DNA of 64,000 nucleotides, taken from positions 65,638,756-65,702,755 of the forward strand of contig CM060731.1 in the NCBI GenBank assembly GCA_030704615.1, in the 5' to 3' direction. The DNA is from Takakia lepidozioides (taxonomy: Eukaryota; Streptophyta; Takakiopsida; Takakiales; Takakiaceae). This document shows, piece after piece, positions 56,086-64,000 of this stretch (the stretch's first letter is position 1; each line of letters starts with the position of its first letter). Made by a program: the position numbers and the translations under genes. The notes beneath the pieces were generated by a model, which saw only the letters and a program-made list of their open reading frames with translations, was not told the origin of the DNA and searched no databases.

Positions 56086-59000
56086 CTACCCATGTGTTGT
56101 ATCCCGCTGCAATAGAGTATCGACCTCGTTGAAACTCATAGTGGCCTGGTGAATGAAGTTGTTGTCACGTTTGGGATCGCAAACCATCCTCTTCAAAAAT
56201 ATGAAATACAAATGTTTGCAGGGTATGAATTTACCTCTCTTGCCCAAACTGGTTGATAGCATATTCACAAAATCAGGACATGTGCAATTGGGGAAATTGG
56301 AAACCGTGATGTCGTAGGTCCTGTCATGAACAGCAGATGTGGAAGTGTGATGATTGTGAATACCCGACCATATCTTGGATGTGGTACTTCCGTGGTGCTT
56401 CCAACACGAGCTTGGAGCATTCTTGCGGACTCCACTTTGCCAAAGTGTTCAGCGGTTGGAGGGAAACGCCGAACGAGCTTTCCATCTCGTTTGGTTGGCC
56501 ACAAGTCAGGATTTGCTGGGGGGACCCGGGAGGATGCAGAAGTAGTAGCACATGCATGGAGTTGGGGTTGTCTCGCAAGGGAAAAACCTGCCTCCTCCAG
56601 CATTTCAATCTCCTGAAAGCTGAGATGTGTTCCCACCTTCACGGGCCAAACGGTTGGAGGAGATGGCTTCATCACTACAGAAGGACGCACAGTTCCATGC
56701 ACACATCTGGCACAATCATCTGCGCAGAACCAGAACTTGTGGTTCTTGGCTTCTGGTTGACCGTATGGACGCATCAAGCCCGTGAAAGTCGGAGCAGGAG
56801 TTCGGGCACCACCTCTGGATATAGATGAAGTGCACTTCTCGAAATTAGTTGCCCTGATCGCTGTACATTTCACACGAGACCCTACACTTGTGCGTTCTAT
56901 GTGCCAAACGTGGTCGGGGCATGCGGACTCAAGCACATCAAGGGGGTTGTTTCTCTCCTGCACCATTTTAGTGGCACTGTTTGATGCTGGAGCTTGCCGT
57001 CGTGTTGGAGGTTCCTCCACAATGGAGGTTCCGGACATGGAGCTGTCATGCAGGGAAACACGAGCTTCGAGAAGTTATCACGGTCTGCCCTGTGGGAATC
57101 TGAATCCGAACCAGGTGGAGTGTTCAATTTCCTCTTACAGGAGCCGAATCTCTCCTCCCCTTCAAGATGTGGAACTCTAGAAACAAGTGGCGTTCCCTGG
57201 GCATACATGCTCACCGCCCGTGCTATCTTGATTAGATCCCCAGATCTGTTTGCAGCACGCAACATCAACTCCCATTTGTCCGGACCCTTGCCCCAACCCC
57301 ACCTCGTAAGAAATCACGGTATCGGGTTTGTTGTTGCAAGGCACGTATCAAATCGTCTGTTGTTGCCACATACAAATCCCAACCTCGTTTCCCAGACTGC
57401 TACAACCATGCGTTGTGCACAGTTTCTGTCAAATTGGAAGATGGCATGTCCGCCATTTCCTCAATGGACATGTTCTGCAAAGTGCAGAACCACACTTCAA
57501 AACAGTGAACAGAAAACAACATAAAGAAAGCGAGGACACAAAAAAATGGAAAGCAAATGTATGAATAAAGCAATAAATATAAGCCTCGTACCAATAGCAT
57601 GGCTGCTCCCCACTGTCTATACCGGAAGTGCCAAAACCCAATCTTCCAATGCTCTCATACTCTCAAGTGATGCAGCTCCAGAAGAGAACCACCAGGCACG
57701 AATTGTCTGGAACAAAGTGTCCGCCTCCTTCATTGTTCTAGCATCTTTGTACTCTTTGCACAATTTACGGTGCTGAGTCTGCATCTCTGGTTTGATGTCC
57801 GACTTTATATGTTTTTCCAGAGATTGTGTCCAATGGAATAGACATGTACGCTCTCTTCCTTGCATAGGCACTTTTGGGTCGCCCGATCCGAAGACAATAC
57901 GAACAGCATTGAAATTTGCTTGAGCACTATCCGCCATGAAACTGCGAAATTTGGAGATGGCAGCCCATGGCAGCCCATGACACGTATCAGGGAATTCCAC
58001 ATGAGCTTGGGATTCGTATCCTCGGATTGCATGTCACAAACTGCAATTGTCATAACTCGTTGGTACACTGGATCGTAGACATGACAAGCCATTGTCGTCC
58101 AATCCTTCACTCGTTTCACATGATCAAACATAAGAAAACAGTTCTGCAAGTCCCCAGTCTTCTGCATCGCTTCACGAGGCTAACCCCACTGCCCTCCCCA
58201 ACAGTCGACATTTTGAAAAGAAAAACTTTGATGGCACCTTGACCTGGGAATACATTGTCCTGGATGTAATCGTACTTGCTCACTCGTTTCAATTCCAAAA
58301 TGTTGTCTATGTAGCCTCTGATCCCAGAGCCCATTCTCAATGCATTGATCTGATGCCGAATGTTAGGTGAACTTAAAGTTGAGAAATGATCCATGACCAG
58401 GTCCAATGCTGCACCGTCAAGTTTAGTCCCCACAGAATCCCCTTCACTCAAAATATGGCTTTCCAAGAAGGACTTGCTTGCGCCAAGAGCAATTGCAGAT
58501 GTTGTTGCGGATGGGTTTCTCCCGAACTCCTGTTTAATCAACCTCGATACTGTCTCAACACTCTCCCTGTAATCCCCCTTCGAGACAGGATGGTTATGGA
58601 ATCCGAAATGCACACAAGCTCTTGTCATTGTTTCAAACGGTGGACAACATAGTACATTCTTGCTCCGCAGAGCGCCAAGCAGGATGGCACAAGTTTGCAG
58701 AATTTGCAGACGAAAGTGTTTGCCGGTGGAGGGGCAGTCCCAGGCTGAAATGGATTTTCCGCCAGACCCTCCCATTCGCTTTGATTACTGAAGAAAGTGT
58801 CTGCAATTCAAATTATCACACCTAAGGTGTCCATTGCAAACTGTCCTCCTGAAAACAAGCTTGTCATCATTCTGAATATTGGATGTTTTTGTTCTGCACC
58901 ACGGGTGCCCGTCGTGTTTCTTGTCCATTCCATGCATCATGATTGTTACACCTCCAACTCGCGGAGGAGGAGGCAGCTCGAATAGGATATCGCCATCAAA

Positions 59001-59581
59001 AGTCTCCAGCAAGAACTTCACAGGCACCTGCTTCAAAGATTCCCAATCAATTCCCCGCAACTCACTTTTGAATCCAGCCATTCCTCCCATCGCCCGCAAT
59101 TTTGGAATGACACTACAAATCTCTTCTTCATCAGCTTCTCCAACCACAGTAGGAAGGACTGGATTTGGGAATTTCACTTATGTCATCATCGGACGAATCC
59201 GAAAGCTCAACGATTGGAGTGGAGGACGTCTGTTCTTTTTTCACCACCACCTCCCTCTTGTCTTCAACGACCGAAGCAGCAGTCCCCGGCGTCACATATG
59301 ACCCAAGGGACTTTCGCCGAGGCTCTCCAAGTACTCTGTATCGACCAGGACGCACTCTCCACTGGCTGATATGAGCCGTCTCATCACGGTTTTGGAAAGA
59401 GTATTTCAACAACTTCCCTTTAAGATCGTACACCTCTTTCTCCAAAAAGATGGAGCCATTCTGCAGCTGAAAACGGGTAGCCAAGACATGTTCCAGAAAA
59501 TTGCAAATCCATTGTCAAGGACTTCCTGGGAGAACGGCACTGGTTTGTCGTCAGAGAAAAACTCGCTTCAGAGGAAGCCAT
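56086..59581 (-). pseudogene. MULE-type transposase gene with SWIM finger, copy B
   Basis: Same organisation as 9434-12809 with ATG at 59581 (minus). Here the CRTKTSNIQNDDKLVFRR to CNGHLRCDNLNCRHFLQ join is in one frame, whereas copy A has a T-run frameshift. The C-terminal Cys cluster FCADDCARCVHGTV and the SWIM finger CTCPDF...CKHLYFIFLK are present. A roughly 100-bp insert at about 58130-58240 interrupts the DDE core, and bases missing near 59495 and 59560 shift the N-terminal frame. Inactive as written, but the domain order is clear. Confidence 0.75.
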
Positions 59582-61247
59582 CTTCCTTCGTCGCGTACGT
59601 TTATACCTTGCTATCGCAGATCTAGTGTAAATCGGTTTACTGTGTCTCCAGAACACAGTTGAAGAATGAGCAGAGAAATATGGCGGAGGAAGCTCAGACA
59701 ACGACTGTGCATATTCTGTTATTCTTCCAGATATGCAGCCGTCCATTTTAATACTTTTTTGTGGGCCCAGTGGTGGTCAGAGTATCCTAGGAGCAGTGTC
59801 GGCAGCTGTTAAACTTAATCAGAACCTCATCAATAAACCCAATAACAAAGCCGACTTCCTGGAAGCATCCAACAGGATCTGAGGATTGGATTGCAGATTA
59901 AGTAAATGTATCTTTATACTACTACCAATGATCATGCGCACCTGGAAAGTTCCAAATGTGAAAACGAATGGGGTTTGGCTAACAAGGATGACCGTGTATG
60001 ATATTCCAAAATTTGTCATCAAACTCTCGTTCATTTACATATTTGTGTAAGAACGTGCGCCAAGATTTCTGGGATTCGCTGTTATTTTTAAATATTGAAA
60101 CCGTTCTAATAAAGAACACGCCGTTTTTTTGGGCGACACACGTCAAACATCCATAACTGAATACGAACAGCTGTACACCCAATTGCTGGCATGTGCACTA
60201 ATAAGGGAACGACTATGTGTAACGGTCATGCGAGAGGGAATCCGATGCTTCTAGAGACAAGCAACAACGCAGGCAATCCCGCAAGAAATCGGGAGTCACT
60301 GCGTTTTTTCTACTTTGTACTTAGAGGAGAGTGGTAGTCAAGCTCGAGAGGGTTCCTTTCTAGAAAAGAAGAGAAAGTCTCTTTATTTTACTTCCCTTAG
60401 AGAGAGACGCAGAAGCAAGAGAGCAAATGACGAGGCGTCGTTGTTGGAGAAACACAGGGCAAAAGGCAGCAGGTGAACGCGGAGACTGAGACAAGAGCAG
60501 ACGTAGACTGAAAGCAACGGCTGTGAAACAGTGCGCAGCCTGTGGATGCAGAGATGACTCGCAGGGACACTAAAGAGGTGGTGGAAGCACGAGGAACGCC
60601 GAACCGGGAGAAGGTCCGAAACCCTAGAGCAGACAAAAATTCCAGCAGATGTGAGAGAGAAAGAGAATGCAGAAGGGGATCCAATTTCAAAACCTAAGAA
60701 GGCGCCAGTAAGTTTCTCTAACTTACATTCATTGTTGAAGATTTGCGTAGAGATTGAGTGGAATGTCCCAGACAGGTTGTCGCTACCGACCATCACAACG
60801 GTGATTTTGCTTTCTACTCCTCTGCTAAGGGTTTACCGCACATGAGTGGGTGACTGACGGGTACGTCAATCATCGTTGTTCAGATCATACAATCTGTCTG
60901 ATTGCCTTTCAAGCAGTCCTTCATCTTCCCATGCTGGCGACAGTAATCACAATGGAGTCAATCTGAATAATCTGCACTTACTGTCCGCTCTAAACTATAC
61001 TGAATGTTGTTGCCGCCAATCACTTACACATAGATGTCATTACACAACACCGATCCGGCAGGTCCTTATCTTTTGTGATTGTCGTTAACGCCGTTCGCTA
61101 TCGCTCTCGCTTTTGTTTGAATACGGCAGGATCAGCTTTGCTTGTGTAGATTGTGCTGAATTGTTTCACACCATTCATAGTGAGTTTCTTGGAGACAGAG
61201 TGATGGTCGTTACCGTCGTTCACTATTTACAAATTACTCAGTCAGAA
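59582..61247. promoter_or_regulatory. Divergent intergenic region, copy B
   Basis: Counterpart of 12810-14511 with many small indels. The three spaced GTCGTT/GTTGTT sequences recur at about 61006, 61080 and 61206. No extra gene seen. Confidence 0.4.
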
Positions 61248-63130
61248 TTGAATGGCATCGTGCAGAAAACTGTGAGGTCCAAGCCTACAGGATCAGAAGG
61301 GAAAGGATCTGGAGATGGGGACGAGTCCGGAAAAAGCTCAGAGAATACAGATGAAGCAGATGAATCTGAAGTGCACTACCTTGACAAGATGAAAGAACTC
61401 ATGTCATTCCAGAAGGTAAACTCTCAGGAGGTTATAAGGGACATGCTCGTATCTGGAGGGCGTCTGGACATCCCTCTGTGCCGGATGATATCTATGCCTG
61501 TTGTGCGTCCACCTCTTTCCCATGACATAACAAAATTGGAGAGTGATTTTGTGCATGGATATAGACTTGGTGCACAAGTTTTTTATGTGTCACTGACGGA
61601 TATAAATGGGAAAAGCACATTAGTGTCTCCAGAGATCAGTGATAACTGGGATGAGTGCTGGAAAGATGCCAATGAGGAGTTCGAGCTGGGCCTCATGATG
61701 GGAAAGAACACCCAGCAATTCTGCAACCACATGTTCTACGTCTGGGACGGCAACCACCGATTGCTGGCATGGATGGGATACATTCAGAAACACCATGCGA
61801 AAGACAAAGACAAGCATGTTGCTGTGGAGGCAATGGTTTTGGATCCTGGAAACGACATCGCTAGGCTTCTTACAGCTATGCACGACGTGAACAAGTAAGT
61901 CATCCAGGAGATTTCATTCCCTCTGTAGTGTCTTATTAATCCCCAAAAAACAGTGTTAAGGAATGCAATGTTTCCAATGTTTTTGCAGATCGACAGAGAA
62001 ATCGCATGTGACAACAAGCTTGGTCCACACACTATTCCGAATTCAGAGGATTGGTCTGATGAAGCTGGATGATTTTCGGACAGTACTCCCACCCAATATA
62101 ATCAAGAAGTGCGAAACAGGAAGAGCTGCAGGCACTTGGTATTCTTTGACACGAGAGGCGTTTCTGGAGTACATGTATGCGGTAAGCCCGAGTCTGTACT
62201 CAGTTTACTTTTCGAATACATGTTTGTAGTCCCTTCGGTGCTAATCACTACTTGAATCAATGCAGCAAGAACTGGCAGAGGCAGCTGAGAAGGGAAAATC
62301 CGAATATTACCGCACTACACCAGAGGAACTAAGGACATCAAAGGGTGTGGAAGCTGCAATAAAGAAGGAGTTTGAAATGCGAAGAACCAAATTGATGTCC
62401 GCCTTCGGAAAGCAGCTTAGAATAGTAGATCCTGGACTTGGTTCTGAGTTCCTTCAGCAGATCAAAACACACTATGACAAGCATGTGCATCCGGAGATGC
62501 AGCAGGAGAAATTGCACCGGCTGGCCATATCGATGGTCGACCCACAAACAAAAATAAGGTGGCTGGAGATATGGAACTCAGATCAAACAGTAAAGGACTT
62601 GAATCAGTTCCCAAAGAGCACCATACAGCCTGACACAAAGGTGGAAGGAATCAGTGATTTGGTGTTTGATAACTGGCTCCACAAGGCTACATTTTGGAGT
62701 CAGGTGTGTATTCAAATATGTCGTTTTCTTTTCTTCAAGTATGTGATGAGTATCTTATTTGCAATTCTGACAAATATACAATTTGCAGCTCGAAAAGCGC
62801 GCCGTCATTGTGCTGGATCAGACTTTGAAGGACCTGAACATTTCGATTGTTTCCCCTCCCCAAATGTCATTGGAGGCATACATAAGGAAGTGGAGAGGTC
62901 TCACCTGGAGATACTGTTTTTTCCGGGAGTTCTCCAAAGATGGTAACATTTTACGGTCCAACGACTTTGACAGTCAGGTTGGAGGAGAGTGGGCCATGAT
63001 GCGAGTTGTGTACAGGTGCAATGTCATACTGGAAACTCGGCTATTTTTTTGGGAAAAAATGTGGCTTCATAAGGATTGCAATCATAGATCCAGATTGAAT
63101 GTCGTTGACGACATTCACTTCTTTGTCTGA
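61248..63130 (+). CDS. ParB-box (DGNHR) protein of unknown role, copy B
   Basis: Exons 61248-61894, 61989-62181, 62266-62703 and 62789-63130, all GT-AG and in phase, about 540 residues. N-terminus is acidic and Ser/Glu-rich (GDESGKSSENTDEADESE). Next comes FYVWDGNHRLLAWMGY (about 61735-61785), which resembles the ParB/sulfiredoxin-fold box; a partner strand may be RMISMPVVRPPL. Then Lys/Glu-rich helices (ELAEAAEKGKSEYY, AIKKEFEMRRTKLM), WLEIWNSDQTVKDL and a C-terminal LTWRYCFFREFSKDG. ParB-box proteins include nucleases and CTPase switches; the role here is unknown. The start codon of copy A is TTG here because one T is inserted, so the start is uncertain. It is divergent from the transposase, which suggests both may belong to one mobile element. 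Confidence 0.65.
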
Positions 63131-63810
63131 GTCATTCTTAAGCGAGTATATGAATTCATCTAAGGGTGTAATTATAGTGTCCCTGATTAGAATTGATAAT
63201 GTCCTTGAATGGCGTTGACGACATTCACATCCGGAGTTGTTGAGAGGTCCTCAGAGTTATGTAAATTTTTGTATGTCCATAGAGTTTATAATGAGGGTTC
63301 CTCACTTCATTTTGCTGAATGTCAATGCAGACATTCAGTTGTTCTGCATTGTTTTTGCCTCTTGCGAGGAATCTGGAGGCTTGATAAGCTGTGTTATGAG
63401 ACAAAATTGTTGATGACATTCACTTCTGTGTCTGTATTATTCACCAGCGACAATTTGAATTTACATGGATTGGGAGCTAAGTAATTGGTTCCTTGTTGGT
63501 ATTTTTGTGAATGGCGTTGACGTACAGTGTTGTTGTGAGGTCCTCAGTGATATGTTCGTTATGAATGTGCATTGAGTTTTCCGGGAGGGTTCCTTACTCG
63601 AGTTTATGATTTCCATCCTTTGATTTTGCTTCATTTGAGGAATAATTAGGCTTGATTAGGAGTGTATTCACAAATCCAAAGTGAATGTCGTTGACGACAT
63701 TCACTTCTATGTCTGTGTCATTCCAAAACGATAGTTTGCATTCACGTGGATTAGGGTGTATTTACAGTATCATTGAATGGAATGTTTTGAATGGCGTTGA
63801 CGACATTCAC
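63097..63810 (+). repeat. Three tandem units of about 290 bp with palindromes
   Basis: Each unit has an A site (left arm TGAATGTCGT, centre TG, right arm ACGACATTCA, followed by CTTCT-TGTCTG) and, about 105 bp later, a B site (TGAATGGCGT, TG, ACGACATTCA, followed by CATCCGGAG). A sites: 63096-63117, a decayed one near 63403-63423, 63682-63703. B sites: 63206-63227, a decayed one near 63507-63529, 63788-63809. Another palindrome, CTGAATGTC...GACATTCAG, lies at 63315-63338. The first A site is inside the last codons of the ParB-box gene. Confidence 0.85.
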
Positions 63811-64000
63811 ATCCGGAGCAGTCGTGTGGTCCTGAAAGGTCCTTGGAGCAATTCTCAGAGCCATTTTCATTCTATGTTTTTTCCATTCTGTTCTTCTTGC
63901 ATCTTACTCACTGAGCGCTTTGGTGGGTTGGGATTTATCTCCTATTTTTCAGGTACACGGAATATGTGCTTATGGAAGGAAATCACCTGAGCGGAATTCC

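Larger units (their letters stand above)
40094..62771 (+). repeat. Segmental duplication, copy B
   Basis: Second copy of 1-15991 in the same orientation, longer because of blocks absent from copy A: 45611-45778 (168 bp), 46266-46511 (246 bp), about 47361-52753 (5.4 kb replacing 0.7 kb), 54228-55730 (1.5 kb of LINE) and roughly 100 bp near 58130-58240. Upstream of 40094 and downstream of 62771 comparison is impossible because copy A is outside the window or replaced. Confidence 0.95.

Overview
The window reads as nuclear DNA of a streptophyte, and a charophyte alga of the Chara type fits best. The evidence is a plant-type tRNA-Phe(GAA), a plant-type secreted class 3 lipase with many GT-AG introns, fragments of a cellulose synthase-interactive (CSI1-type) gene, a chromodomain Ty3/gypsy element with the usual plant primer-binding site, and very high repeat content. 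The genus is inference. Nothing looks bacterial; the open frames are mostly exons and transposon remnants with frameshifts.

Layout. A gene block occurs twice in direct orientation: copy A at 1-15991 and copy B at 40094-62771 (window base 1 pairs with 40094). Each copy holds, in order, a class 3 lipase gene (+), a LINE remnant (-), a MULE-type transposase gene (-), and a ParB-box protein gene (+) divergent from the transposase. Copy A runs off the left edge inside lipase intron 1; copy B shows the lipase start and the last exon of the ParB-box gene. The copies are nearly identical base by base, but carry different lesions and several block indels of 0.1 to 5 kb.

Between the copies (15992-39689) lie nested elements. 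An LTR-like sequence enters the last visible intron of copy A's ParB-box gene at 15992. A CSI1-type gene (-) is split by an insertion at 17286-28248. That insertion is a Ty3/gypsy-type element (-) whose order is gag with two zinc knuckles, protease, a C5 cytosine-DNA methyltransferase domain, reverse transcriptase, RNase H, integrase, then a C-terminal PHD finger. This is the most striking object in the window: one retroelement polyprotein carrying both a DNA-methylation writer and a histone-reader-type finger. A second fragment of the family at 51859-52753 also ends in the PHD finger. The copy at 17286-28248 is frameshifted.

A second Ty3/gypsy element, a chromovirus, occupies 30501-37430. 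It has a 5-bp target-site duplication (GTGGG), a 727-bp 5' LTR and an intact PBS, but 3.4 kb (about 33640-37012) is inverted, so its pol starts on + and ends on -, and its 3' LTR is cut in two. A tRNA-Phe gene follows at 38727-38799, then copy B of the block.

Copy B also carries a 4.5-kb segment (47356-51858) absent from copy A, with exons of unrecognised genes, an LTR and gypsy debris. Beyond the ParB-box gene of copy B is an array of about 290-bp repeats carrying near-perfect palindromes (63097-63810), the first of which overlaps the end of the reading frame. All exon joins and identities are read by eye; homopolymer frameshifts may be real decay or long-read assembly errors.
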